NCBI RefSeq assembly: GCF_011035165.1
Contig: NZ_CP047588.1
Coordinates: 186,001-250,000, forward strand
Length of the DNA: 64,000 nt
DNA from: Buchnera aphidicola (Uroleucon sonchi)
GTDB lineage: Bacteria; Pseudomonadota; Gammaproteobacteria; Enterobacterales; Enterobacteriaceae
Direction of reading: 5' to 3'
Below, one piece after another: positions 1 to 9,703 of the stretch. The notes below the pieces were generated by a model. The model worked only from the letters and a program-made list of their open reading frames with translations. It had not been told where the DNA came from and did no database searches. Position 1 is the stretch's first letter. Every line of letters starts with the position of its first letter. Both the position numbers and the translations under genes were made by a program.

Positions 1-1077
1 AGATGGACTAAATAATGTTATTATTCCTCTTGACAACATTCTTTCATACATTAATTTATTAATTTGTATTGCATAATCTAAATGACGTACTCTATTATCT
101 TCTACTCCTCTATTATTTTTTAAGACTAATAAACTTTCTACTTCAAAATGCCAGATTGGATAGAAAATAGTTGCAGCCCCTCCCCTAACACCTCCTTGTG
201 AGCATGATTTAACGGCACTTTGAAAATATTTATAAAAAGGTATACAACCGGTATGAAATGCTTCACCATTTCTAATTGAACTCCCTAATGCTCGAATTTG
301 TCCAGCATTAATCCCGATTCCTGCACGTTGAGAAACATATTTTACAATAGCACTAGCAGTAGCATTAATAGAATTTAAATTATCAGCACATTCGATTAAC
401 ACACAAGAACTAAATTGACGAGTTGGAGTTCTAACTCCAGACATAATTGGAGTTGGTAATGAGATTTTAAATGTTGAAATCGCATTATAAAAACGTTGAA
501 TATAATCCATACGAATATTTTTAGGATATTGAGAAAATATACATGCAGATATTAAAATATAAAGAAATTGCGCACTTTCATATATTTCACCACTAATACG
601 ATTTTGTATTAAATATTTACCTTCTAATTGCTTTACAGCAGCATATGAAAAATTCATGTCTCTCCAATGATCAATAAAAGAATCCATATATAAAAACTCT
701 GAATGAGAATAGTTATATAATAATTTTTCATCATATTTGCCTAATGTGATCATTTTTTTTACATGATCATATAATTTTGGTGGTGTAAATTGACCATAAG
801 CTTTTTTTCTTAAATGAAAAATAGCTAATCTTGCTGCCATATATTGATAGTCTGGTGTGTCTTGAGAAATTAAATCGGCTGCAGCTTTAATAATTGTTTC
901 ATGGATATTAATAGTTGTAATATTGTTATAAAATTGAATTCGAGAACATAGTTCTACTTGCGATATAGATACGTCATGTAATCCTTCTGATGCCCAATTT
1001 AATACTTTGTGAATTTTATCTAAATTAATTTTTTCTTTTCTTCCATCACGTTTAGTAACAAAAAGATTATTTTTCAT
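1..1077 (-). CDS. nrdA: Ribonucleoside-diphosphate reductase 1, alpha subunit (partial)
   Basis: Class Ia ribonucleotide reductase large subunit, which with NrdB converts ribonucleoside diphosphates to deoxyribonucleotides. The first 359 residues are present and the C-terminal half lies beyond base 1, so the thiyl-radical cysteine and the C-terminal redox pair cannot be checked. The protein begins MKNNLFVTKRDG, matching the ATP-cone start of E. coli NrdA. The first active-site cysteine of the reducible pair is at residue 225 in QFSSCVLIEC, the same number as in E. coli. The stretch SQRAGIGINAG, typical of the family, follows. The gene lies 80 bp downstream of gyrA on the same strand, as in enteric bacteria, although the genes that separate the two in E. 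coli are missing. Identity is firm. Confidence 0.96.
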   Translation of the reverse strand, partial: MKNNLFVTKRDGRKEKINLDKIHKVLNWASEGLHDVSISQVELCSRIQFYNNITTINIHETIIKAAADLISQDTPDYQYMAARLAIFHLRKKAYGQFTPPKLYDHVKKMITLGKYDEKLLYNYSHSEFLYMDSFIDHWRDMNFSYAAVKQLEGKYLIQNRISGEIYESAQFLYILISACIFSQYPKNIRMDYIQRFYNAISTFKISLPTPIMSGVRTPTRQFSSCVLIECADNLNSINATASAIVKYVSQRAGIGINAGQIRALGSSIRNGEAFHTGCIPFYKYFQSAVKSCSQGGVRGGAATIFYPIWHFEVESLLVLKNNRGVEDNRVRHLDYAIQINKLMYERMLSRGIITLFSPS

Positions 1078-1157
1078 AATAAATTTAACTTATTTTAAAA
1101 AGTATAAAGACATATTTATATTATTTATTATTAAAATAATGAATAAATAAATATCAT

Positions 1158-3689
1158 TTATATAGGTTTAATAATTCTTTGTAAAGCAACTACTTGTTCT
1201 TTTTTTGATGTTCTTATCAATATAACTCCTTGTGTATTTCTTCCTAATATTCCGATTTCAGAAACTCGAATTCTTACCAATGTGCCTGCGTCAGTAATCA
1301 TCATAATTTGATCTTGCTCAAATACTTGTATTGCTCCAATAATTTTTCCATTTTTTTTAGTAATTTTAATAGATATTACACCTTGTGTTGCACGTGATTT
1401 AATAGGAAAATCATCTACTTTTGTGCGTTTTCCATAACCATTTTCTGTTGCTATTAAAATAGATCCTTGATTTTCAGGGACTATTAATGACACTACTTTA
1501 TCATTTTTTTTAATTTTAATTCCTTTTACTCCAGAAGCAGTTCTGCCCATAGTTCGAACGCTTTTTTCTAAAAATTGAACCACTTTACCATTTTGTGTAA
1601 ATAACATGATGTTATTATTACCATTTGTTAAAGCGACTCCGATTAATTCATCATTAGGATGTAAATTAATAGCAATGATTCCAGAAAATCTAGGTTTTTT
1701 AAATTGCTTTAAAGAACTTTTTTTTACGATACCGTGAGCAGTAGTCATGAAAATATTTAAGTTATCTTGGTATTCATTTACTGGTAATATAGCAGTTATT
1801 CTTTCATTAGAACTTAATGGTAAAAGATTAACTATTGGTTTTCCTTTAGCATGTCTGCTTGATTCAGGTAATTGATATACTTTCATCCAATATAAAATAC
1901 CTTTACTAGAAAAACATAATATAGTGTCATGTGTATTTACTATAACTAAACTTTCTATAAAATCTTGTTCTTTTATTTTTGCAGCTGATTTACCTTTTCC
2001 ACCACGTCTTTGAGCATTATAATCAGAAAGAGGCTGATATTTAACATATCCTGAATGAGATAAAGTTACTACTACATTTTCTTGAGTAATTAAATCTTCG
2101 ATATGAATATTAAGATGATTATTCGTAATTTGTGTTCGTCTTTTATCACTAAAATTATTTTGTATTAATAATAGTTCTGATTTAATAACATTTAACATGG
2201 AATTAGGATTATCAAGTATTTCTTTTAAGTCTTTTTTTCTTTTATTTAAATCATGATATTCTAAAAAAATTTTTTTTTGTTCTAAATTAGTTAGTTTATG
2301 TAAACGTAAGTCTAATATCGCTTGTGCTTGTATTGGACTAAAATAATATTTTTTTTGATCAGAGAGCGATTGTGTATTATTGTATTGAGATAATTTTATA
2401 TCTTTTGATTTAGTAAAATGATATTTTTTAATATCTTCAGATATCCATTTTTTTTGAATTATTGCTTTTTTAGCATCTGCTGCATTACTTGATTTCTTGA
2501 TGATATCAATGATAATATTAATATTTATAAATGCAGTGTTAAATCCTTCTAAAATATGAAGACGATTAGATATTTTATTTAATTCAAAAATACTACGTCT
2601 AATAATTATTTCTTTTCTGTGAGATAAAAAATTTTTTAATATTTCTTTTAATGATAAAACTTTTGGTTGTCCTTGGCATAATGCCACCATATTAATTCCA
2701 AAAGATATTTGAAGAGGTGTTAAAGAGTACAATTGATTTAAAATGATTTCAGATATTGATTCTTTTTTAACTTCTATAACGATTCTCATTCCGTCTTTAT
2801 CAGATTCATCGCGTAAAGTAGAAATGCCATCAATTCTTTTATCTTTTACTAATTCTGCTATTTTTTCAATCAAACGTGATTTATTAACCTGATAAGGTAT
2901 TTCATCAAATATAATAGATTCTTTGTTATTTTTTTTATTTTTTTCAATTTTATTACGCGCACGAATATAAATTTTACCTTTTCCTGTACGATACGCTTCT
3001 TCAATACCTAATGTTCCATGAATAATACCTGCTGTAGGAAAATCTGGTCCTGGAATATATTTAATAAGTTCTTGGAGAGTAATATGTTTATTATCAATAT
3101 AAGCTAAACATCCATTAATTACTTCATGTAAATTATGAGGAGGAATATTTGTAGCCATACCAACAGCTATACCTGAAGAACCATTAATCAACAGATTAGG
3201 TATTTTTGCTGGTAGTATTTCAGGAATTTTTTCTGTTCCATCATAATTCGATAAAAATTCAACAGTATTTTTTTCCAAATCATTTAATAGTTCATGAGCT
3301 ATTTTAGACATTCTAACTTCTGTATATCGCATAGCTGCAGCAGCATCACCATCTACCGATCCAAAATTGCCTTGACCATCAATTAGCATATAACGTAATG
3401 AAAAATTTTGAGCCATACGAACTATAGCATCATATACAGCAGAATCACCATGTGGGTGATATTTTCCTATAACATCTCCTACTACTCGAGCAGATTTTTT
3501 ATATGCTTTATTCCAATCATTTTTTAAAACATACATTGCAAACAGTATTCTACGGTGAACCGGTTTTAAACCATCTCGTACATCAGGCAATGCTCGACCA
3601 ATTATCACAGACATAGAATAGTCAAGATAAGATTTTTTTAATTCTTCTTCAATATTAACATGCATAATATCTTTTTCAGAATCTTTCAT
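1158..3689 (-). CDS. gyrA: DNA gyrase subunit A
   Basis: Breakage-reunion subunit of DNA gyrase, which with GyrB introduces negative supercoils. The protein is 843 residues against 875 in E. coli; the missing part is mainly the acidic C-terminal tail. The catalytic tyrosine is at position 122 in AMRYTEVRM. The quinolone-determining region keeps Ser83 and Asp87 in GDSAVYD, the wild-type sensitive state in E. coli numbering. The GyrA box QRRGGKG lies at about residue 560 and is needed for DNA wrapping, followed by the beta-pinwheel repeats. The start is preceded by a purine-rich AAAGAGA. The gene is transcribed toward nrdA and is divergent from the DUF2076 gene. Confidence 0.98.
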   Translation of the reverse strand: MKDSEKDIMHVNIEEELKKSYLDYSMSVIIGRALPDVRDGLKPVHRRILFAMYVLKNDWNKAYKKSARVVGDVIGKYHPHGDSAVYDAIVRMAQNFSLRYMLIDGQGNFGSVDGDAAAAMRYTEVRMSKIAHELLNDLEKNTVEFLSNYDGTEKIPEILPAKIPNLLINGSSGIAVGMATNIPPHNLHEVINGCLAYIDNKHITLQELIKYIPGPDFPTAGIIHGTLGIEEAYRTGKGKIYIRARNKIEKNKKNNKESIIFDEIPYQVNKSRLIEKIAELVKDKRIDGISTLRDESDKDGMRIVIEVKKESISEIILNQLYSLTPLQISFGINMVALCQGQPKVLSLKEILKNFLSHRKEIIIRRSIFELNKISNRLHILEGFNTAFININIIIDIIKKSSNAADAKKAIIQKKWISEDIKKYHFTKSKDIKLSQYNNTQSLSDQKKYYFSPIQAQAILDLRLHKLTNLEQKKIFLEYHDLNKRKKDLKEILDNPNSMLNVIKSELLLIQNNFSDKRRTQITNNHLNIHIEDLITQENVVVTLSHSGYVKYQPLSDYNAQRRGGKGKSAAKIKEQDFIESLVIVNTHDTILCFSSKGILYWMKVYQLPESSRHAKGKPIVNLLPLSSNERITAILPVNEYQDNLNIFMTTAHGIVKKSSLKQFKKPRFSGIIAINLHPNDELIGVALTNGNNNIMLFTQNGKVVQFLEKSVRTMGRTASGVKGIKIKKNDKVVSLIVPENQGSILIATENGYGKRTKVDDFPIKSRATQGVISIKITKKNGKIIGAIQVFEQDQIMMITDAGTLVRIRVSEIGILGRNTQGVILIRTSKKEQVVALQRIIKPI

Positions 3690-3931
3690 AGAACTTTTAT
3701 CTCTTTAATAAAAAAAATAATTCAATTAAAAGTATAACATAATTAAACAGTTAGATGCATATAAAGACAATTATTCTTCATTTTTTAAATAATTTTATAA
3801 AAGATATTTTATAATAAATATATCTTTTATATTGTGTATTTTAAATGAAAGTATTAATATAAAATTGTTAAAAAGTAATATGATATAATATAATATATTA
3901 ATTTAACTTAATACATAATGAGATATAATTT

Positions 3932-4675
3932 ATGAAAGACGCAGAAAAGAATTTAATAGAAAATTTATTTTATCGTTTAAAACAAACTGAATTAAACTCA
4001 TCTGAAAGAGATATATCTGCAGATAATTTAATTCACAATTTAGTTTCTAAACAACCTGCTTCTCCTTATTATATGACTCAAACAATCTTGATTCAAGAAA
4101 CAGCTATTAAAAAAATGAGTATAAAAATTGAGGAGTTAGAAAAAAAGATTAATAATCTAAATTTAGATGAGTCTAATAAAAAACCTAGTTTTTTATCTAG
4201 TTTTTTTAAAACAAATCCTCATTTTAAATCTCAATCGCAATCTACGGATAATAGTATTTGGAAAAATAAAGAAAGCACTGCACAATCTAATTATGCCAAT
4301 CATCCTAATAATTCTTATTCATCTGTTTCACCTACAGCAAATCATTCAATTAGTAATAATAGAAATAATGGTTTTTTAAGTAGCGCATTGCAAACTGCAA
4401 CAGGTGTAGCTGGTGGTATGATTTTAGGGAATATGTTAATGAATGTGTTTAATCATAGCAAGCCAGAAGAAGAAATATTTGATACTGTTCATTCATCTTA
4501 TACATCAGTATCAGATAATCATATAGAAGAAAATTTTTTTAATAATAATGATAAAAATGATTTAATCAGTGATAAAGAGAATAATATGCATTTAAATAAA
4601 TATGAATCAGTCTCAGATGATTTTGAGGATAATAATACAGATAATTTTGATATAAATGATGATAATTTTATTTAA
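3932..4675 (+). CDS. DUF2076 family protein of unknown function
   Basis: A 247-residue protein of the conserved but uncharacterised DUF2076 family. Three parts are visible. The N-terminal 80 residues are helical and carry the family pattern of ENLFYRLKQ, then QPASPYYMTQTILIQE, then a coiled coil rich in K, E and I (about 57-77). A low-complexity Ser/Asn linker covers about 80-140. A hydrophobic Gly/Met segment GFLSSALQTATGVAGGMILG (about 146-165) is typical of the family and could touch membrane. The last 80 residues are acidic and Asn/Asp-rich. There is no catalytic signature. It sits alone between divergent gyrA and convergent ahpC. Retention in so small a genome suggests a useful role, but none is known to me. 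Confidence 0.8.
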   Translation: MKDAEKNLIENLFYRLKQTELNSSERDISADNLIHNLVSKQPASPYYMTQTILIQETAIKKMSIKIEELEKKINNLNLDESNKKPSFLSSFFKTNPHFKSQSQSTDNSIWKNKESTAQSNYANHPNNSYSSVSPTANHSISNNRNNGFLSSALQTATGVAGGMILGNMLMNVFNHSKPEEEIFDTVHSSYTSVSDNHIEENFFNNNDKNDLISDKENNMHLNKYESVSDDFEDNNTDNFDINDDNFI

Positions 4676-4731
4676 AAATGAATGTTATTTTTTTATAATT
4701 TCATTTTTTATGGTTTAATACTAAAAAAAAT

Positions 4732-4762
4732 AAAGCCAGCATAAAATATTTTTGCTGACTTT
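4732..4762 (-). terminator. Bidirectional terminator between DUF2076 gene and ahpC
   Basis: Inverted repeat of two 10-base arms, AAAGTCAGCA and TGCTGGCTTT read on the minus strand, pairing throughout with one G-U pair and enclosing an 11-base AT loop. A run of eight T follows on the minus strand, ideal for ahpC, whose stop codon is 9 bases upstream. On the plus strand a T9 run also follows, so the hairpin probably serves the converging DUF2076 gene too. Confidence 0.8.
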
Positions 4763-4771
4763 AATTTTTTT

Positions 4772-5365
4772 TTAAGAATACTGACTTAAATATTTTGTGA
4801 TTCCTTCAGAAGAAGTTTGTATACCCTGATCTCCTTTTTTCCAATTAGCTGGACAGACTTCTCCAAATTGATTATAAAAATCTAGCGCATCTACCATTCG
4901 TATCATGTCATGTATATTTCTACCAAATGGTAAATCATTAATAATTTGATGACGTACAATCCAATTAGAATCAATTAAAAATGATGCTCTTAATGCTACT
5001 CCTAATTTTGGATGTTCAATTCCATAAGATTTTTGAATGTCATGTTTGATATCAGACACCATAGGAAAATTAATTTTGCCAATACCACCATTTTTTGGTA
5101 ATATTTTTTGCCATGCTTGATGAACAAATACACTATCAATAGATATGCCTACAACTTTAACATGTCTTGTTTGAAATTCTGAATAAAGTTGATTAAATTC
5201 TATAATTTCAGTAGGGCATACAAAAGTAAAATCCATAGGCCAAAAAAATAATATAATAGATTGACCATTTGCATATTTTTTTAGATCAAATGTTTCTATA
5301 ATTTCACCATTTTTTAAGATTGCTGGAGCAATAAAGTTTGGAGCGGTTTGTGTGACTAAAATCAT
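4772..5365 (-). CDS. ahpC: 2-Cys peroxiredoxin (alkyl hydroperoxide reductase C / Tsa type)
   Basis: Thiol peroxidase reducing hydrogen peroxide and organic peroxides. The protein is 197 residues with a thioredoxin fold. The peroxidatic cysteine is Cys50 in DFTFVCPTE and the resolving cysteine is Cys171 in GEVCPANW, so it is a typical 2-Cys enzyme. The insertion pattern and length fit the Tsa/Prx1 branch better than the E. coli AhpC proper, and in Buchnera it is annotated as either tsaA or ahpC. No AhpF reductase is visible nearby, so the electron donor is unknown from this window. The gene is divergent from ung and ends at a strong terminator. Confidence 0.93.
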   Translation of the reverse strand: MILVTQTAPNFIAPAILKNGEIIETFDLKKYANGQSIILFFWPMDFTFVCPTEIIEFNQLYSEFQTRHVKVVGISIDSVFVHQAWQKILPKNGGIGKINFPMVSDIKHDIQKSYGIEHPKLGVALRASFLIDSNWIVRHQIINDLPFGRNIHDMIRMVDALDFYNQFGEVCPANWKKGDQGIQTSSEGITKYLSQYS

Positions 5366-5477
5366 AATATGTTTTATCCTTATTTGATATAATATTTAAA
5401 AAGTATACTATTTATAGCAATATATAAATATTTATTATTTAAGTAATAATTATTACTCACAATGGGTATTTAATAAA

Positions 5478-6144
5478 ATGAAATCAAATTTATCGTGGAA
5501 AAATTTACTATTTCAAGAAAAAAAAAAAGTATTTTATTGATATTATTAAATTTCTCAAAATATCACGTTCACAGAAGACTATTTATCCTCATCAAAAAGA
5601 TATATTTAATGCATTTTCTTTAACAGATTTTAATGATATAAAAGTTGTTATTCTTGGACAAGATCCATATTTCTCTCCAAATCAAGCACATGGATTATCT
5701 TTTTCTGTTCCAAAATCTTCTAAGATTCCACCTTCTTTGAAAAATATATATAGAGAATTAAATAGTGATTTTAAAACACATGTTGTTTTTAAACACGGTT
5801 GTCTAATAAATTGGGCGAAGCAAGGTGTTTTTTTATTAAATACTATTTTAACAGTTGAATCAGGAAAACCAAAATCACATCATTCAATAGGATGGCATAT
5901 TTTTACTGATAAAGTGATTTCTATAATTAATCAATATAGAAGTTCTATTATTTTTTTATTATGGGGGAATGATGCACAAAAAAAATCTATTTTAATTGAT
6001 CCTGATAATCATTATATACTAAAAGCATCTCATCCTTCTCCTTTATCAGCACATCGTGGTTTTTTGGGATGTAAACATTTTTCTTTAACAAATAAAATTT
6101 TGTTAAAATGCAGTAAAGCACCAATTAATTGGTTTGCAATTTAA
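5478..6144 (+). CDS. ung: Uracil-DNA glycosylase, frameshifted at an A11 tract
   Basis: Base-excision repair enzyme removing uracil from DNA. Translation from the ATG at 5478 gives MKSNLSWKNLLFQEKKK and then a stop at 5538. The rest of the enzyme continues in the next frame from base 5530 (YFIDIIKFL...) to the stop at 6144. The switch falls in a run of eleven A (5518-5528); a run of 10 or 13 would restore one frame of about 221-222 residues (E. coli 229). The body is well preserved: GQDPY with the catalytic Asp, and HPSPLSAHRG with the catalytic His. The His after GQDPY in E. coli is Phe here. Intact flanks suggest a recent break, a sequencing error, or rescue by polymerase slippage. Confidence 0.88.
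5518..5528 (+). repeat. A11 homopolymer at the ung frameshift
   Basis: Eleven consecutive A on the coding strand of ung. The upstream frame (from 5478) and the downstream frame differ by one base precisely here. A slip of -1 or +2 restores the reading frame. Confidence 0.9.
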
Positions 6145-6193
6145 AATATTATTAAAATATTTTAAATTAAAAAATATTATTCATAATAAATAA

Positions 6194-6736
6194 TTAATTA
6201 TTTTTCGCAATAGTTACAAGAGCTTTACGTAATATTATTTTATTAAATGTTAATCCATGTTTTTTAATAGAAAGAATATGATTAGGTAGTATATTTGAAG
6301 ATGGTTCGATTAAAATAGCATTATGTAATTCAGGATTGAATATTTCATTTTTTTTACCTTCGATTTTTACGCCTAATTTATATAATATATTTAATAAAGA
6401 TTGTAATGTTAAATTAATTCCTTCTACTAGAGGAATATCTTTTTTTTCTAATGAATGAGATAACATTACAATATCTTCTAAAATATCTATAATTGGAATC
6501 ATTGTTTTTAAAAATTTTTCCAGCTCATATTGTTTAATATTTTTTATTTTTTCATATGTGTTTTTTTTTATATTCTCCATATTTGCTAATTTGCGTAATT
6601 TAATATCATTAATTTTATTTTTATTTTGCAATAATTGTAATTTTAAATCTTCTATTTTTTTATTGTTACATGTAATTATATTATTAATATTTTTTAATTG
6701 ATTTGTGGTGTTTTTTTTATTTAAATTATTATTCAT
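6194..6736 (-). CDS. grpE: GrpE nucleotide-exchange factor for DnaK
   Basis: Co-chaperone that releases ADP from DnaK. The protein is 180 residues (E. coli 197). A long Asn/Lys-rich helix covers about 1-100 and forms the dimer coiled coil. The beta-wing head follows, with the family signatures VEGINLTLQSLLNILYKLGV (about 104-123), FNPELHNAI and KHGLTFN...LRKALVTIAK. Sequence identity to E. coli is low in the coiled coil but clear in the head. Other Buchnera genomes carry two grpE copies; this one, in the position next to nadK as in E. coli, would be the second copy of that naming. It is divergent from nadK. Confidence 0.9.
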   Translation of the reverse strand: MNNNLNKKNTTNQLKNINNIITCNNKKIEDLKLQLLQNKNKINDIKLRKLANMENIKKNTYEKIKNIKQYELEKFLKTMIPIIDILEDIVMLSHSLEKKDIPLVEGINLTLQSLLNILYKLGVKIEGKKNEIFNPELHNAILIEPSSNILPNHILSIKKHGLTFNKIILRKALVTIAKNN

Positions 6737-6849
6737 ACAATTACCATTTTAAATATTCAGTATGAAGTTATTATAAGGTTTATAATTAATCTTTCAAGGT
6801 TATTTATTATAATATAAAATATATTATATTTTATTGGAATTTTTATGTA

Positions 6850-7728
6850 ATGAAGCAATATTTTAATTCTATCGGTATTGTTGGACGTCCACGTTATACT
6901 AGTGCATTAATTACTCATAAAAAATTATATACATGGTTAATAAAATATGGTTATGATGTTGTTATTGAATCTTCTATTGCTCAAGAATTAAGATTAGATA
7001 ATGCAAAAACAGCTACATTAGTTGAAATTGGACAATTGTGTGATTTAGCTATCATAATAGGAGGAGATGGTAATTTACTATGCGCAGCACGTATTTTATC
7101 ATTTTATAATATCAAAATTATTGGAATTAATCGAGGTAACTTAGGTTTTTTAACTGATTTAAATCCAGAAACTAGTCTTCAAAAACTCTCAGAAGTATTA
7201 TCTGGAGAATATTTTTTAGAAAATCGTTTTATATTAGATGTAAAAATTTGTAAAAAAAATATTGTCTCTAAAACTACTATAGCAATTAATGAAGCAGTAT
7301 TACATACACAAAAATTAGCTCATATGATAGAATTTGAAGTATATATTGATAATAAATTTTCTTTTGCTCAAAGGGCAGATGGATTAATCATTTCTACACC
7401 AACAGGGTCAACTGGTTATTCGCTTTCAGCTGGAGGCCCAATTATTGAAACATCTTTAGAAGCGATTGTATTAGTTCCAATGTTTCCACATACTTTATCT
7501 GCTCGTCCTGTAGTAATTCATAGTAATAGTGTTATTTGTTTAAAATTTTCTAATATTGAAAAAAACTTAAAAATTAGTTGCGATAGTCAAAATATTTTAA
7601 CGATCAAAAAAAATGAAAGTGTATTTATTCGTCGCAGTAGTTATTATTTAAATCTTATTCATCCTAAAAGTTATAATTATTTTCAAACATTAAATTCTAA
7701 ATTAAACTGGTCTAAAAAATTTTTTTAA
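6850..7728 (+). CDS. nadK: NAD kinase
   Basis: ATP-dependent phosphorylation of NAD to NADP, the only known route to NADP. The protein is 292 residues, the same length as E. coli NadK (ppnK, yfjB). The GGDGN phosphate-binding motif is at residues 71-75. The second conserved motif [15 protein letters not shown] follows at about 179-193, and the C-terminal domain retains the family sequence [11 protein letters not shown]. It lies next to grpE as in E. coli; recN and bamE, which follow there, are absent and the tmRNA gene comes next. Confidence 0.96.
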   Translation: MKQYFNSIGIVGRPRYTSALITHKKLYTWLIKYGYDVVIESSIAQELRLDNAKTATLVEIGQLCDLAIIIGGDGNLLCAARILSFYNIKIIGINRGNLGFLTDLNPETSLQKLSEVLSGEYFLENRFILDVKICKKNIVSKTTIAINEAVLHTQKLAHMIEFEVYIDNKFSFAQRADGLIISTPTGSTGYSLSAGGPIIETSLEAIVLVPMFPHTLSARPVVIHSNSVICLKFSNIEKNLKISCDSQNILTIKKNESVFIRRSSYYLNLIHPKSYNYFQTLNSKLNWSKKFF

Positions 7729-7906
7729 ATATTGAAATAAAATTTAATATACTGTTATTTTTAATTATGCTTACAATTATATTAGTATTTTATATTAAAT
7801 CATAAAAAAATATTTTTTATAAATTATTTAATATATTAAAATTTAAAATAATAATATATATTATAAAAATATATTTTTATACAATCATATTTCTATATAT
7901 TGTTTT

Positions 7907-8270
7907 TGGAGCTGGCGGGATTCGAACCCGCGTCCAAAATTTCGACGAATAAAGTACTACATGCTTAGTTTTTTATATAAATTTCATTATCTAATTTGAA
8001 AAAACGCATTTTAGATACATAGCTTGTAATATCATTTCCGTGTCACCGTCAAGCTTAATGCCCACGTTTTCTCTTTTTTATGACTTTCCTATGTTCTATT
8101 CCTAAAGAGGGAGGCTAAGAAGGAAAGGCTTTAAAACAGTTTTTTAAGCTGCTAAAGCGTATTTATTTTGATTATTTGCAGCTATTTTTTTACGGTTTTT
8201 TTCGAGGCAAACCGTTCCTCGGCATGCACTTTACTTTGTTGATAATTTTGTCAAATCCAAAAACAGCCCC
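7907..8270 (-). ncRNA. ssrA: tmRNA (transfer-messenger RNA)
   Basis: Rescues stalled ribosomes by trans-translation. The 5' end GGGGCTG (8270) pairs with AGCTCC near the 3' end to form the acceptor stem. The T arm GGGTTCGAATCCC is plain to see close to the 3' end. The terminal CCA is not encoded, because the bases after the discriminator A at 7907 are AAA. The tag frame, pseudoknot-like GC-richer blocks and overall length (about 364 bases) fit the family. It stands out from its neighbours by higher GC. Its partner gene smpB is not in this window. Confidence 0.96.
8144..8179 (-). other. tmRNA proteolysis-tag reading frame
   Basis: Inside ssrA, the resume codon GCA starts a reading frame encoding ANNQNKYALAA followed by TAA. 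The end YALAA is the degron recognised by ClpXP/ClpAP in enteric bacteria, where the E. coli tag is ANDENYALAA. The middle has been replaced by Asn/Gln/Lys, in line with the AT-rich codon bias of the window, and is one residue longer. Confidence 0.85.
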
Positions 8271-8283
8271 GTGTACAATATTT

Positions 8284-8312
8284 AGTATTGCAAAAAAAAA
8301 TATTTTTGTCTA
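8284..8312 (-). promoter_or_regulatory. Sigma-70-like promoter of ssrA
   Basis: Read on the minus strand, a -35 like TAGACA (8307-8312) is followed after exactly 17 bases by AATACT (8284-8289). The mature tmRNA starts 14 bases further on, which leaves room for a short 5' leader to be cut by RNase P, as in E. coli. Confidence 0.55.
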
Positions 8313-8395
8313 TTAATTATTATATTTTTAAAAAAATTTTTATATAATATTTTTATAAAATATATATTATATAATTTTATAAAATGGAAATAAAT

Positions 8396-8716
8396 ATGAA
8401 TGTTATTGAAAAAATTCAAAATCAAATTAAAAATAATATAATTTTGATTTATATGAAAGGCACACCTCAATCTCCTAGCTGTGGTTTCTCTGCTCAAGCA
8501 GTACAAGCTTTATCTGCGTGTGGTCAAAAATTTGCTTATATTGATGTATTAGAAAATGAAGATATTAGAAATGCATTACCAAAATATGCTAATTGGCCAA
8601 CATTTCCTCAATTATGGATTGACGGAGAATTAATTGGTGGTTGTAGCATCATACTAGAAATGCTAGAAAATGGTACATTAAAAAAATTAATATCAAAAAA
8701 AATGAAAGATATATAG
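8396..8716 (+). CDS. grxD: Monothiol glutaredoxin (CGFS type)
   Basis: Monothiol glutaredoxin that carries and transfers [2Fe-2S] clusters. The protein is 106 residues from this start. The active-site motif CGFS lies at about residues 28-31 in PSCGFSAQAVQAL, and the glutathione-binding stretches WPTFPQLW and GGCSI follow. I chose the ATG at 8396 (MNVIEKIQ, aligned with the E. coli MSTTIEKIQ start, with a GGA 9 bases before it) over the in-frame ATG at 8384, which would add four residues. It is divergent from ssrA and convergent with rnt. It may work with ErpA, which is also encoded in this window. Confidence 0.95.
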   Translation: MNVIEKIQNQIKNNIILIYMKGTPQSPSCGFSAQAVQALSACGQKFAYIDVLENEDIRNALPKYANWPTFPQLWIDGELIGGCSIILEMLENGTLKKLISKKMKDI

Positions 8717-8766
8717 AATTATCTCAAGTAGTATTTATTTTAATATATAGCAATATATAAATAATC

Positions 8767-8826
8767 AAGATATGACATTAAATAAAAATTTTATATTTTA
8801 AATTTTAATTACTAATGTCATATCTT
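8767..8826 (+). terminator. Terminator between convergent grxD and rnt
   Basis: Perfect 14-base inverted repeat AAGATATGACATTA (8767-8780) and TAATGTCATATCTT (8813-8826) with a 32-base AT-rich loop. It is followed on the plus strand by TTTATTC. It sits midway between the two converging stop codons and could serve both. Confidence 0.65.
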
Positions 8827-8848
8827 TTTATTCACATATCATATGTTA

Positions 8849-9496
8849 TTATTTTTTGATTAAATGAATAGGCCATCCACCTAACCGTTTCCAACGATTA
8901 ACTAATTCACAAAAAAGATTAGCAGTTTGTAAAGTATCATATAATGCAGAATGTGCTTGATTATTATCAAATGATAATCCAATAGCTTTACAAGCTTTAG
9001 CTAATACCGTTTGACCTACTACTAAACCACTTAATGACGCTGTATCAAATGTTGCAAATGGATGAAAAGGATTATTTTTTATGTTTGATCTATTAATAGC
9101 AGCCATTAAAAAATTATGATCAAAATTCGCATTATGCGCTACAACAATTCCTCGACTACATCCTGCTATTTTAATTCCTTCATTGACTATATCAAATATA
9201 GATTGAATAGCTTGTTTTTCAGTAATAGCGCCACGTAATGGATTAAATGGATCAATTTTATTAAAAGCTATTGCATCAGAGTTAATAATAGATCCTTCAA
9301 ATGGTTTAATATGAAAATGTGATGTATTTTCTTTATGTAACCATCCTAAATTATCCATTTTTAACGTAATCATTGCAATTTCTAATACTGCATCAGTATT
9401 AGCATTAAATCCTGCAGTTTCAATATCGATAACAACTGGATAAAATGTACGAAATCGATTACTTAATAAATTGAATGCTTGAGTTGTAGACATCAA
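8849..9496 (-). CDS. rnt: Ribonuclease T
   Basis: 3'-to-5' exoribonuclease of the DnaQ/DEDD family that trims tRNA and other stable RNA 3' ends. The protein is 215 residues, the same as in E. coli. The Exo I motif is [11 protein letters not shown] (about 21-31), Exo II is [12 protein letters not shown] (about 118-129) and Exo III is [16 protein letters not shown] (about 182-197), giving the expected Asp-Glu-Asp-His-Asp set. The C-terminal GGWP is also conserved. It is likely needed for tRNA maturation in a genome that has lost several other ribonucleases. Confidence 0.96.
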   Translation of the reverse strand: MMSTTQAFNLLSNRFRTFYPVVIDIETAGFNANTDAVLEIAMITLKMDNLGWLHKENTSHFHIKPFEGSIINSDAIAFNKIDPFNPLRGAITEKQAIQSIFDIVNEGIKIAGCSRGIVVAHNANFDHNFLMAAINRSNIKNNPFHPFATFDTASLSGLVVGQTVLAKACKAIGLSFDNNQAHSALYDTLQTANLFCELVNRWKRLGGWPIHLIKK

Positions 9497-9703
9497 AATC
9501 TCATTTTTAAAACATTTAGTGTTTGATATAATTATTTTTTATACATTTACGATTATATTTTTAAGACTTTAAAAAAATATATATTATGATTATAATAAAA
9601 TATTTTATAAGTGTACTATAATTTACAAAAATATTTAATCGTTAATTCAATACTTTTATAAAATTGAATAACAATTCAATTACAATCATAATGGAAAAAT
9701 AAA

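Noticed and set aside
4167..4379. Plus-strand 70-codon Ile/Leu-rich frame inside the DUF2076 gene
   Set aside because: Out-of-frame shadow of the Ser/Asn linker; hydrophobic only because of AT-rich codons.
7862..7881. Palindrome of A and T runs between nadK and ssrA, considered as a terminator
   Set aside because: Made only of A and T, so such palindromes arise often by chance here and pairing would be weak; kept out of the feature list.
8282..8506. Minus-strand frame of 74 codons over the grxD start
   Set aside because: It overlaps the ssrA promoter and grxD, is low complexity (Ile/Asn/Phe/Tyr) and has no similarity.
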